Notes: a model not told the origin generated them from the letters alone. Counted from the stretch's first letter, positions 1-6,366 are shown. The stretch is 8,144 nucleotides of DNA from Bacteroidota bacterium (GCA_023413645.1 JAEZPN010000095.1:1-8144), one strand, 5' to 3'. Numbers and translations: made by a program.

Positions 1-273
1 GGCTACAACACCGGATATATCTACGGCACAGTATCGGGACATACATCAACCATCACCGCCATCGCCATACTCTCGGCTATGGCTGTGGAGAAGCGCTGGT
101 TTACGATAGTAATGGCATCGGTGGCTACGCTCATCTGCTACTCACGCATATATCTAGCCTGCCACTTCCCCCAGGATATACTCCTTGGTGCTGTCGTAGG
201 CATCGTGGCAGCCATCATCGGCATACTGCTTTTCAAATACGGACTGAGGCTTATCTCGCGCAAAGCTAATTAG
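1..273 (+). CDS. PAP2-family phosphatase, C-terminal part (5' end outside window)
   Basis: Frame 1 is open from the first base to a TAG stop at 271-273, giving the last 90 residues of a protein that began upstream. Two of the three PAP2/acid-phosphatase signature motifs are visible: motif 2, SGHTS, at partial residues 12-16, and motif 3, SR-x5-H-x3-D, at residues 48-59 (SRIYLACHFPQD). The two histidines are the family's catalytic pair. Hydrophobic stretches before, between and after the motifs fit a multi-pass inner-membrane enzyme whose active site faces the periplasm. Family members dephosphorylate lipid phosphates such as undecaprenyl pyrophosphate, phosphatidate, phosphatidylglycerophosphate or lipid A; the substrate cannot be assigned from this fragment. 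Motif 1 (KxxxxxxRP) should lie upstream. The short basic tail after the last helix (RLISRKAN) is a normal ending. Family assignment is firm, specific function is not. Confidence 0.88.
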   Translation, partial: GYNTGYIYGTVSGHTSTITAIAILSAMAVEKRWFTIVMASVATLICYSRIYLACHFPQDILLGAVVGIVAAIIGILLFKYGLRLISRKAN

Positions 274-278
274 TAAAA

Positions 279-317
279 ATGCGTTACAGATAGCTGTGGC
301 GCATCTTTTTATTTTTT
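279..317 (+). terminator. Rho-independent terminator of the PAP2 gene
   Basis: The arm ATGCGTTACAG (279-289) pairs with CTGTGGCGCAT (294-304) around the tetraloop ATAG. This gives an 11-bp stem with two G-U wobbles in the RNA. It is followed by C and then a T-rich tract (306-317, one A interruption). It starts 5 nt after the stop codon and separates the PAP2 gene from nrdJ. Confidence 0.85.
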
Positions 318-352
318 GTGAATAAAGTGTCGAAAAAATAGTTGCGAAAAAA

Positions 353-384
353 TTGGGTAATACCATAAAAAATGCCGAATTTTG
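353..384 (+). promoter_or_regulatory. Candidate Bacteroidetes-type promoter of nrdJ
   Basis: TTG at 353-355 and GAATTTTG at 377-384 match the Bacteroidetes -33 (TTG) and -7 (TAnnTTTG) elements, except for G instead of T at the first -7 position. The spacer is 21 nt. Transcription would start near 390, leaving a leader of about 70 nt. The site lies just after the upstream terminator, as expected for an independent unit. The mismatch makes this less certain than the two promoters at 6277-6366. Confidence 0.5.
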
Positions 385-392
385 TACACTCG

Positions 393-404
393 AAGTGCGC
401 ACTT
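393..404. promoter_or_regulatory. 12-bp perfect palindrome at the presumed nrdJ transcription start
   Basis: AAGTGCGCACTT is a perfect 12-bp palindrome a few bases downstream of the predicted start site. Its position suits a dimeric repressor operator, but it does not resemble the NrdR box and I do not recognise a cognate regulator. It could also be chance. The leader is too short for a cobalamin riboswitch, so B12 control by that route is not visible here. Confidence 0.3.
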
Positions 405-461
405 GTAGCCGAGAGTTGCTAAGCACAAAGCAGAAATAGATAATAAAAACGACATACAATT

Positions 462-3011
462 ATGACTCAAAAACCTAACAATGAACAGCTTAACACTGTG
501 AAGTACGAGGACGCAGTAGCGGCTTCGAAGGAGTATTTCGCAGGTGACGAACTCGCCGCACAGGTGTGGGTGAGCAAGTACGCTTTGAAGGACTCGTTCG
601 GCAACATCTACGAGACTACGCCCCGCGATATGCACAACCGTATCGCTGGCGAGCTCGCACGCATCGAGAACAACTACCCCAACCCATTGTCTAAGGAGCA
701 GATATTCGAGCTTCTCGACCACTTCCGCTATGTCATCCCTCAGGGTGGCCCTATGACTGGTATTGGCAACAACCTCCAGGTGGCATCTCTCTCTAACTGC
801 TTCGTTATCGGTCACAAGAACCCCGCAGACTCTTACGGTGGTATCTTCCGCATGGACGAGGAGCAGGTACAGCTCATGAAGCGCCGTGGTGGCGTAGGTC
901 ACGACCTCTCGCACATCCGCCCTACAGGTAGCCCCGTGCTCAACTCTGCACTCACCTCAACAGGTATCGTGCCCTTCATGGAGCGCTACTCTAACTCTAC
1001 ACGCGAGGTAGCACAGGATGGTCGTCGTGGCGCATTGATGCTCTCGTTGCTTATCAAGCACCCCGATGCTGAGCGCTTCATCGACGCAAAGGTCGACACT
1101 GGCAAGGTGACTGGTGCTAACGTATCTATAAAGGTAGATGACGGTTTTATGCGTGCTGCATTGGCGGGTGAGTCATACCGTCAGCAGTTCCCCATCAACA
1201 GCGACAAGCCCATCTACACTCAGGACATCGACGCTAAGAAGCTATGGGCAAAGATTATCCACAACGCTTGGAAGTCGGCAGAGCCCGGTGTGCTCTTCTG
1301 GGATACTATCATCCGCGAGAGCGTACCCGACTGCTACGCTGACGAGGGCTTCCGCACAGTATCTACAAACCCATGTGGCGAGATTCCATTGTGCCCCTAC
1401 GACAGCTGCCGTCTCTTGGCGCTTAACCTCTTGAGCTATGTTGACGCTCCATTTACTAAGGAGGCAAAGTTTAACTTCGAGAAATTCAAGGAGCACGTAG
1501 CAATGGCTATGCACCTCATGGATGACATCATCGACCTCGAGCTCGAGAAGGTGGAGCTCATCATCAACAAGATTGCTTCAGACCCCGAGGATGAGGATGT
1601 ACGTCGCGTAGAGCTCGAGCTATGGAAGAAGATTAAGGATATGGCGCTCAAGGGTCGCCGTACAGGTCTTGGCATCACCGCTGAGGGCGATATGTTGGCA
1701 GCACTCGGCCTCCGCTATGGCTCAGATGAGGCTATCGACTTCACTGTAAACGTACACAAGACCCTCGCAGTGGAGGCATACCGCGCCTCTACAATGATGG
1801 CGAAAGATCGTGGCGCATTTGGTGTCTACAACTTCGAGAAGGAGCAGGGCAACCCCATGGTTGAGCGCATCTGCGAGGCAGCACCCGAGTTGCGTGAGTT
1901 GATGAAGCAGTATGGCCGTCGTAACATCGCGATGCTCACTATCGCGCCTACAGGTACTACATCGCTCATGTCGCAGACAACATCTGGTATCGAGCCCGTA
2001 TTCCGCCCCGTATACAAGCGTCGTCGTAAGATTAACCCCTCGGATAAGGACCAGGTGGCATCGTTCGTAGATGAGACAGGCGAGAAGTTCGTAGAGTACT
2101 TCGTGTTCCACCACCAGTTTGTTAAGTGGCTCGAGATTAACGGCTACGACACAACCAAGCTCCAGACAATCAAGGAGGAGGAGCTCAACGAGTGGCTCAA
2201 GGCGTCACCCTACTACAAGGCTACAGCAAACGACATCGACTGGGTTGCTAAGGTGAAGATGCAGGGCGCTATCCAGAAGTGGGTAGACCACTCTATCTCT
2301 GTTACCGTAAACCTCCCAAATGAGGTTACCGAGGAGCTCGTAGCAGACGTTTATCGCACAGCATGGGAGTGCGGCTGTAAGGGTATCACCGTATATCGTG
2401 ACGGCTGCCGCGATGGCGTATTGCTCGACGTGAACTCTAAGGACAAGAAGAAGAACTGCTCGAATACTAACAGCTTGCGTCGTCCCGAGTCTATTCCTGC
2501 CGACATCGTACGTTTCAAGAACGGCAAGGAGGATTGGATTGCCTTCGTGGGTAAGCAGGATGACCGCCCCTACGAGATCTTCACCGGTAAGATTGAGGAG
2601 GATGCTATGTACATCCCCAAGACTATCACTCACGGTAACATCCTCAAGGTTACCGAGGCTGATGGCACTAAGCGCTACGACTTCCAGTATCAGGACCGCT
2701 ACGGCTACATCAACACCATCGGTGGTATCTCGCGCCTCTTCGACGAGGAGTTCTGGAACTATGCGAAGCTTATCTCGGGCGTATTGCGCTACGGCATGCC
2801 TATCGACAAGGTCGTTCAGCTCGTTGACGGCCTACACCTCGACTCCGAGACCATCAACACATGGAAGAATGGCGTTGAGCGTGCGTTGAAGCAGTACATC
2901 AAGGATGGTACCCGCGGTAAGGGTCGCTGTCCTCAGTGCGGTCAGGAGAACATGGCATACCAGAACGGTTGCTTGACATGTATGGCGTGCGGCTACTCAA
3001 AGTGTAACTAA
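462..3011 (+). CDS. nrdJ: Adenosylcobalamin-dependent (class II) ribonucleotide reductase
   Basis: This 849-aa protein reduces ribonucleotides to deoxyribonucleotides using a cobalamin-derived radical, so it needs no separate radical-generating subunit and works with or without oxygen. The ten-stranded barrel core is recognisable. C113 (SLSNCFV) and C316 (SCRLLALNL) correspond to the redox cysteine pair. The finger loop NPCGEIPL carries N303, C305 (thiyl radical) and E307. The phosphate-binding motif APTGTTSLM lies at 496-504. No N-terminal ATP cone is visible, and no nrdB or nrdG lies beside it, which supports class II. Residues 680-810 resemble the TSCPD-type C-terminal domain of long NrdJ proteins. 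The tail ends in CPQC (823-826) and a CxxCxxC cluster (837-843) plus C848, a zinc-ribbon-like, presumably redox-relay tail. The start ATG has only an A/T-rich leader and no Shine-Dalgarno, normal for the phylum. No truncation or intein is seen. Confidence 0.95.
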   Translation: MTQKPNNEQLNTVKYEDAVAASKEYFAGDELAAQVWVSKYALKDSFGNIYETTPRDMHNRIAGELARIENNYPNPLSKEQIFELLDHFRYVIPQGGPMTGIGNNLQVASLSNCFVIGHKNPADSYGGIFRMDEEQVQLMKRRGGVGHDLSHIRPTGSPVLNSALTSTGIVPFMERYSNSTREVAQDGRRGALMLSLLIKHPDAERFIDAKVDTGKVTGANVSIKVDDGFMRAALAGESYRQQFPINSDKPIYTQDIDAKKLWAKIIHNAWKSAEPGVLFWDTIIRESVPDCYADEGFRTVSTNPCGEIPLCPYDSCRLLALNLLSYVDAPFTKEAKFNFEKFKEHVAMAMHLMDDIIDLELEKVELIINKIASDPEDEDVRRVELELWKKIKDMALKGRRTGLGITAEGDMLAALGLRYGSDEAIDFTVNVHKTLAVEAYRASTMMAKDRGAFGVYNFEKEQGNPMVERICEAAPELRELMKQYGRRNIAMLTIAPTGTTSLMSQTTSGIEPVFRPVYKRRRKINPSDKDQVASFVDETGEKFVEYFVFHHQFVKWLEINGYDTTKLQTIKEEELNEWLKASPYYKATANDIDWVAKVKMQGAIQKWVDHSISVTVNLPNEVTEELVADVYRTAWECGCKGITVYRDGCRDGVLLDVNSKDKKKNCSNTNSLRRPESIPADIVRFKNGKEDWIAFVGKQDDRPYEIFTGKIEEDAMYIPKTITHGNILKVTEADGTKRYDFQYQDRYGYINTIGGISRLFDEEFWNYAKLISGVLRYGMPIDKVVQLVDGLHLDSETINTWKNGVERALKQYIKDGTRGKGRCPQCGQENMAYQNGCLTCMACGYSKCN

Positions 3012-3136
3012 TATAAGTTGCCTAATAAGACTGCTTTGTCGTTACGCTTGTCTGAAAAATCCTCATTTACATCTCAGTAAACTCCGGTTTTTCAGTCTAC
3101 GCAAGCCTAAAATCAGTTCTTATTATACAACTTATA
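3012..3136. repeat. 125-nt nested palindrome (MITE- or REP-like element) downstream of nrdJ
   Basis: Starting one base after the nrdJ stop, successive arms pair across a common centre. TATAAGTTG (3012-3020) pairs with CAACTTATA (3128-3136). AATAAGA plus CTG (3024-3033) pairs with CAG plus TCTTATT (3114-3124, one bulge). GCTTG (3046-3050) pairs with CAAGC (3102-3106). CTGAAAAA (3052-3059) pairs with TTTTTCAG (3088-3095). TTTAC (3066-3070) pairs with GTAAA (3077-3081). The whole folds as one long interrupted hairpin. It has no T-tract of its own and encodes nothing. The precise terminal inverted repeats suggest a small non-autonomous mobile or dispersed element, or a structured 3' UTR protecting the nrdJ mRNA. 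Confidence 0.75.
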
Positions 3137-3156
3137 GAAAAGTCTAAATATTAAAG

Positions 3157-3192
3157 GAGAGTCTCGACGATGGTCGAGGCTCTCTTTTTTTT
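3157..3192 (+). terminator. Strong Rho-independent terminator after nrdJ
   Basis: GAGAG-T-CTCGAC (3157-3168) pairs with GTCGAG-G-CTCTC (3173-3184) around the loop GATG. This is a 12-position stem with one U-G wobble, followed by eight T residues (3185-3192). It lies 145 nt after the nrdJ stop, beyond the long palindrome, and 69 nt before the next start codon, so the OmpA-family gene probably has its own promoter. I could not identify a convincing TAnnTTTG element in that gap. Confidence 0.92.
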
Positions 3193-3261
3193 GCGTATCG
3201 CGTGTGGCACGGAATATGAATAAAGGAGCATTGCGCGCAAAAAGCGTAGAACAACTGAAAA

Positions 3262-4473
3262 ATGCTTATGTCTATGAAAAAAGTTTTACTTCTATTATTG
3301 GTGGTCGCGCTTGTGACACCGATAGTCTCGGCACAAGAGTGGGAGCGCCCACGTGCTTGGCGCGGATATGAGACAAATCGCTTCTGGGATAACTGGGAGA
3401 TTGCCGCGGGTGGTGGTGCCTCGATGCTGCAGGTGGGAAGAAACATCGGGGACGACCCTGGCAAGTTCTTCAACCGCGTGGGTTGGAATGCCAATATCTC
3501 GGCCGTGAAGTGGATAGTGCCCGTCGTGGGTATGCGTCTGCAGGTCGATGGCGGCGAGTTCCAGAACTACTCCTTCAACCAACCCAAGTATGGCGAGGGC
3601 ATCTTCAAGACACCCTACCTATATGTGCACGGCGATATCCTGGTGAACATGTCGAACTGGATTGGCGGCTACCGCCCCGACCGCATATATAGCGCAGTGT
3701 CATATATGGGCTTCGGATATAACCTGATGTCGTGGACAGATAAGTCCGCAGGCTCAACCAATAGCGAGTTTGCCTTCACCACGGGTCTCTTGAACAAGTT
3801 TCACATCACGCCACAATGGGATATAGAGCTCGACCTACGCTCATGGTTCTTCCGCGAGGGCTCACTCCCCGCCGAGATTAATAGTTGCGGACGTGTTGCC
3901 GTAGGTCTCTCGGCATCTGTTGGCGTCGCCTATCGCTTCAACCAGCGTGTATGGACCCCAGCATACTCCCAGGCAGATGTCGATGGCTACATCGCCGCTA
4001 TCATAGGCCTCGAGGAGGAGATTTTGGCGACGGATGCCGCTCTTATAAACCTCGCAGAGGATGCTAAGGCCCTCGAGAGTGACAACAGCCGCCTACGCAA
4101 CGAGCTCGCCGCCGCCAAGAGCGCAAAGCAGCAAGCCACCGCCACATGCCCAAGCATGGGTGAGAGCGTTGTATTCTTCACCATTGGCGAGGCTACACTC
4201 ACGGAGTATGCCCATGCGACACTCGACAACTACATCGCAGCAATGGCTAACTGCAACACACCGATTATGGTTACGGGTTATGCCGACAAGGAGACGGGTA
4301 GCGCCGAGCGTAATATGCAGCTCTCGAAGGAGCGTGCCGAGAGTGTCATGACCTACCTCGTGGACAACGGCATAGATGCTACGCGCATCAATACAGAGTG
4401 GGTAGGCGACACAGAGCAGGCCTTCACAACACCCGACACACCGCTTGTAAATCGTTGTGTAACACTCAGATAG
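3262..4473 (+). CDS. OmpA-family outer-membrane protein (beta-barrel plus peptidoglycan-binding domain)
   Basis: This 403-aa exported protein is predicted to tether the outer membrane to peptidoglycan. A signal peptide with a Leu/Val-rich core ends at VSA|QE (about residues 24/25). Residues 45-230 alternate hydrophobic and polar stretches with many aromatics and glycines, as in a small outer-membrane barrel. Residues 245-292 form a charged, Leu/Ala-rich coiled coil. The OmpA C-terminal domain covers about 300-403: TGYADKET with D342, SKERAESV with R358, and the closing NRCVTLR. The Asp/Arg pair is what binds diaminopimelate in this family. Four cysteines (C209, C296, C331, C399) could form a disulfide, but pairing is not shown. 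Three in-frame ATGs sit at 3262, 3268 and 3274. The third gives the classic MKK signal-peptide start and may be the real one; the longest is listed. The gene is monocistronic by context, and its physiological partner is unknown. Confidence 0.88.
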   Translation: MLMSMKKVLLLLLVVALVTPIVSAQEWERPRAWRGYETNRFWDNWEIAAGGGASMLQVGRNIGDDPGKFFNRVGWNANISAVKWIVPVVGMRLQVDGGEFQNYSFNQPKYGEGIFKTPYLYVHGDILVNMSNWIGGYRPDRIYSAVSYMGFGYNLMSWTDKSAGSTNSEFAFTTGLLNKFHITPQWDIELDLRSWFFREGSLPAEINSCGRVAVGLSASVGVAYRFNQRVWTPAYSQADVDGYIAAIIGLEEEILATDAALINLAEDAKALESDNSRLRNELAAAKSAKQQATATCPSMGESVVFFTIGEATLTEYAHATLDNYIAAMANCNTPIMVTGYADKETGSAERNMQLSKERAESVMTYLVDNGIDATRINTEWVGDTEQAFTTPDTPLVNRCVTLR

Positions 4474-4489
4474 GACAAACACCCCTCTA

Positions 4490-4586
4490 TCATTCTGAGC
4501 GGAGCGAAGAATCTTCTACGCGACGGGATGCTATCAACGTAGGCTCTTGTCGGCTTCGAGGGGATCCTTCGCGTTGCTCAGGATGA
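4490..4586. repeat. Dispersed inverted-repeat element (TCATTCTGAGC type)
   Basis: A 24-nt arm at 4490-4513 begins TCATTCTGAGCGGAGCGAAG. The reverse complement of 4563-4586 begins TCATCCTGAGCAACGCGAAG. The arms match at most positions and flank a 49-nt centre that contains a smaller pair, CTACG (4516-4520) with CGTAG (4538-4542). The TCATTCTGAGCGnAGCGAAGAATC pattern is a familiar dispersed intergenic palindrome in Bacteroidetes and other bacteria. Translated it gives spurious peptides containing HSERSEES. It starts 17 nt after the OmpA-family stop codon. No coding function is supported. Confidence 0.75.
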
Positions 4587-4588
4587 CG

Positions 4589-4738
4589 AATGCGGATGGG
4601 TTGCATTTAATTTCTTGTCAGAAGGGGTCAGATGCAACGCTCGGCAAAAAAAATGCGGATAGGTTGTACTTAATTTCTTGTCAGAGTGGTGCAGATGTGG
4701 TACTGACATGAAAAAGCCCCGGATGGGTAGTACTAAAG
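4589..4738 (+). repeat. Tandem repeat with 63-nt period
   Basis: AATGCGGATGGGTTGCATTT at 4589 continues through TAATTTCTTGTCAGA to 4622 and recurs at 4652-4685 with 31 of 34 bases identical and no gaps, a 63-nt offset. CAGATG follows at the same offset in both units, then a run of A residues. A third, shorter copy of the unit's head, CGGATGGGTAGTAC followed by TAAA, starts 64 nt later at 4720 and is built into the terminator stem. Unit 1 also contains the inverted pair GTTGCAT (4600-4606) and ATGCAAC (4632-4638). The array encodes no plausible protein. It fills most of the gap between the OmpA-family gene and the convergent radical SAM gene. Confidence 0.7.
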
Positions 4739-4760
4739 CGTACGTCCCATTCGGGGTTTT
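4711..4760. terminator. Bidirectional terminator between the convergent OmpA-family and radical SAM genes
   Basis: CCCCG-G-ATGGG (4717-4727) pairs with CCCAT-T-CGGGG (4746-4756). Two mismatched positions then lead to an inner GTAC (4730-4733) paired with GTAC (4740-4743), around the loop TAAAGC. On the minus strand the stem is followed by CTTTTT (4716-4711), a good terminator for the radical SAM operon. On the plus strand it is followed by TTTT (4757-4760), weaker but usable. Confidence 0.85.
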
Positions 4761-4761
4761 G

Positions 4762-4798
4762 ATTGAAGCGCCGCAGATGCGCCGCTATCACAAGAAAT
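4762..4798 (-). repeat. Stop-codon-adjacent repeat, copy at the radical SAM gene end
   Basis: On the minus strand this reads ATTTCTTGTGATAGCGG and onward through GCATCTGC to CGCTTCAAT. Its first A is the last base of the radical SAM stop codon. It matches the segment 6890-6928 next to the rnhB stop at 34 of 39 aligned columns, with two single-base gaps. The TAATTTCTTGT head also occurs on the plus strand at 4608-4618 and 4671-4681. The middle can fold weakly (AGCG with CGCT, GCA with TGC). Confidence 0.7.
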
Positions 4799-5874
4799 TA
4801 TTTTAGCATGTTATAATGGCAGTACATCAGTTTGCCCTCATCATCACGGAGATGCATGCCTCCGCCACGACAGAACTCCCACACCTTACAATCGGCGCAC
4901 TCATCCTGCTTCGTCCACTCGCGGTCGCGGAAGGGGGTAAACCTATTCTGCCATACGTCCCAGAACTTGTCTCGGTAGATGTTGCCCTGCGCATAGTTGC
5001 CACGCACGCTTGTGCAACCAGAGATGTCGCCATTAACGCGAATTGAGGCCACGGTGATGCCCGCAGTACACATGTAGAAGTGGTCGCGCACCTCTGTCTC
5101 GTAGCCTCCGAGGAAGCCCTCACAGGCATAACTAAGGTTTATGCGTCCCTCCTTGCGCGTCTTGCGGATAAACTCCATAAGCGTGCGGAACTGCTCGGGG
5201 TTTAGGTGCAGCGTCTCATCGCGCTTAGCACGGCCCGCGGGAAAGACAGAGAATATACGCCAGCGCGTGATGCCCTCGGCGATAAGAAACTCCTTCCACT
5301 GGTCGAGCCTATCCATGATAGCGGGTGTAGCGCAAGTGATAACGTCGTATGTAAGACCCTCAACCTCACGGATGTTGGCCACAGCCTGGCGAGCACGCTC
5401 GAAGCTATCGGGGTTCTGGCGTATGTAGTTGTGCACATCCTCGAAGCCGTCGAAGCTCACCGACACAGAGCGTAGTCCCGCTGCGACGAGCGAGTGCAGA
5501 CGCTCACGCGTGAGGCTCATGCCATTGGTCACCATGCCCCACATATATCCGCGCTTCGTAACCTCGCGCCCCGCCTCCTCGAGGTCCTTGCGTACCAACA
5601 CCTCGCCACCCGAGAAGATGATAAGCACCTTTGCGGGGTCTACATTGGGCGTAACCTCCTCGTCCAACACCTTAAGGAAGTCGGCAAGGGGCATATCTCG
5701 CTCCGAGACATCGACACGGCAGTCGCTACCGCAGTGTCGGCACTTCAAATTACAACGAAGCGTACACTCCCAGAAGAGTGTACGCAACTCGTGGCGCTCC
5801 ACAACACCATCGTATAGTCCCTTGAATAGTTTGAGACCCAGGTGCTTGCGGATGCCTAATCTCTTTCCTTTCAC
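4798..5874 (-). CDS. Radical SAM/SPASM enzyme of the rSAM/lipoprotein system
   Basis: This 358-aa enzyme should use S-adenosylmethionine and iron-sulfur clusters to modify a peptide or protein, most likely the lipoprotein encoded just upstream. The radical SAM cluster motif CxxxCxxC is C41-NLK-C45-RH-C48, with C37 and C52 nearby. The SAM-binding GGE motif is at 89-91 (FSGGEVL). The C-terminal SPASM region has C269-x12-G282-x4-C287 and then CADCKVWEFC (C326, C329, C335) with C352 last; the usual CX3C cysteine at 339 is glycine. Length and the ending CRGGGMHLRDDEG fit the family I recall as TIGR04133. The start is GTG at 5874-5872; an in-frame stop at 5901-5899 and the absence of an ATG between them leave no better start. 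It follows the lipoprotein stop by 34 nt and shares its promoter and the terminator at 4711-4760. The chemistry is not known to me. Confidence 0.88.
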   Translation of the reverse strand: MKGKRLGIRKHLGLKLFKGLYDGVVERHELRTLFWECTLRCNLKCRHCGSDCRVDVSERDMPLADFLKVLDEEVTPNVDPAKVLIIFSGGEVLVRKDLEEAGREVTKRGYMWGMVTNGMSLTRERLHSLVAAGLRSVSVSFDGFEDVHNYIRQNPDSFERARQAVANIREVEGLTYDVITCATPAIMDRLDQWKEFLIAEGITRWRIFSVFPAGRAKRDETLHLNPEQFRTLMEFIRKTRKEGRINLSYACEGFLGGYETEVRDHFYMCTAGITVASIRVNGDISGCTSVRGNYAQGNIYRDKFWDVWQNRFTPFRDREWTKQDECADCKVWEFCRGGGMHLRDDEGKLMYCHYNMLK

Positions 5875-5908
5875 TTGTAAAAGGTCGTTATATGGGTTTT
5901 AAAAGGTA

Positions 5909-6232
5909 TTACTCAGCCTCGCGTGCATTCAACTCAGCCTTTATCTCCTCGAGACGACGTTCTGCCTCCTCATCTGTGATTGGCTTCACGACGCTACCAT
6001 CGGGGAAGGGAACACCCTGCTCCTCAGCCTCCTTAGTCTCCTCAATAGGACGTACAACCTCACCATCAGGGAATGGCACGCCATACATGAGCATAATGCG
6101 TGGGTCCTCCATCTGATCCTCAACCTCTACGGGCTTTGGGTCCTCACTCTTCTTAGCCTTCTTAGTGCTACAGCATGCTGCAGTCGAGAGACCGAGCATA
6201 GCGAGGATAGCTATCTTCCATTTTGCATTCAT
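5909..6232 (-). CDS. Small lipoprotein with two GVPFPDG repeats, partner of the radical SAM enzyme
   Basis: This 107-aa precursor has a basic n-region (MNAKWK), a hydrophobic core, and a loose Bacteroidetes lipobox LSTAAC, with lipidation expected at C20 and C21 next to it. After cleavage come a Lys-rich segment and then an acidic one. Two copies of a 13-residue motif follow: GVPFPDGEVVRPI (51-63) and GVPFPDGSVVKPI (73-85), 22 residues apart. The first is preceded by LMY, giving MYGVP; the second by Q. A charged helical tail (86-107) ends the protein. Size, lipobox, MYGVP motif and adjacency to the radical SAM gene fit the lipoprotein family I recall as TIGR04134. It is the likely substrate, with the repeats as modification sites (inference). 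The mature part has no cysteine beyond the lipobox, so sactipeptide-type thioether linkage is unlikely. ATG 6232 is preferred over an in-frame TTG at 6241 because it gives a compact signal peptide. Confidence 0.85.
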   Translation of the reverse strand: MNAKWKIAILAMLGLSTAACCSTKKAKKSEDPKPVEVEDQMEDPRIMLMYGVPFPDGEVVRPIEETKEAEEQGVPFPDGSVVKPITDEEAERRLEEIKAELNAREAE

Positions 6233-6276
6233 AATATCCAACTATATTTTAGCTATTTATGATTCTCTATGATGCA

Positions 6277-6308
6277 CAAATATACGTCTTTTTTCGCGAA
6301 TCTACAAA
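6277..6308 (-). promoter_or_regulatory. Promoter of the lipoprotein/radical SAM operon
   Basis: On the minus strand TTTG (6308-6305), a 20-nt gap and TATATTTG (6284-6277) match the Bacteroidetes -33/-7 consensus exactly. The predicted start is near 6270, giving a leader of about 38 nt before the lipoprotein ATG. Confidence 0.85.
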
Positions 6309-6336
6309 TTAAACGCAATTTTTTACGCCTTTAGTA

Positions 6337-6366
6337 TTGACTGATGCGAGAAAATTAGTAACTTTG
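6337..6366 (+). promoter_or_regulatory. Promoter of the cold-shock-domain gene
   Basis: TTG (6337-6339), a 19-nt gap and TAACTTTG (6359-6366) match the Bacteroidetes consensus. The predicted start lies near 6373, about 20 nt before the ATG, so there is no room for the long thermosensor leader of enterobacterial cspA. The element is divergent from, and does not overlap, the promoter at 6277-6308. Confidence 0.82.

Noticed and set aside
390..461. Cobalamin riboswitch in front of nrdJ
   Set aside because: The space between the predicted start site and the ATG is about 70 nt, far shorter than the usual roughly 200 nt, and no B12-box sequence is visible.
309..914. A 201-codon open frame on the minus strand overlapping the start of nrdJ
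   Set aside because: It runs antisense to a firmly identified gene, has low-complexity Val/Leu/His-rich content, and matches no family I recognise; it is a shadow of the GC-rich coding strand.
3154..3172. AAAGGAGAG followed by ATG as a Shine-Dalgarno and start codon
   Set aside because: The bases are the left arm and loop of a strong terminator, and no meaningful frame follows.
3231..3240. TTGCGCGCAA, a 10-bp palindrome upstream of the OmpA-family gene
   Set aside because: It is short, GC-alternating sequence of this kind arises easily by chance, and nothing else marks it as an operator.
3191..3261. Promoter of the OmpA-family gene (TTTG 3190-3193 with TATGAATA downstream)
   Set aside because: The -7 candidate lacks the TTTG half, and the upstream TTTG is the end of the terminator T-tract; a promoter is expected here, but I cannot place it.
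4398..4586. A 62-codon plus-strand open frame across the OmpA-family gene end
   Set aside because: Its second half translates the dispersed repeat at 4490-4586 (giving HSERSEESSTRRDA), a well-known spurious peptide type, and its first half is out of frame with the real gene.
4589..4705. Possible CRISPR array, because of regularly spaced repeats
   Set aside because: Only two full units plus a fragment are present, the inter-unit sequences are themselves partly similar, and no cas gene is in the window.
6233..6241. Lipoprotein start at TTG 6241
   Set aside because: The ATG at 6232 gives a normal signal peptide with a basic n-region; the TTG start only adds three residues without support.
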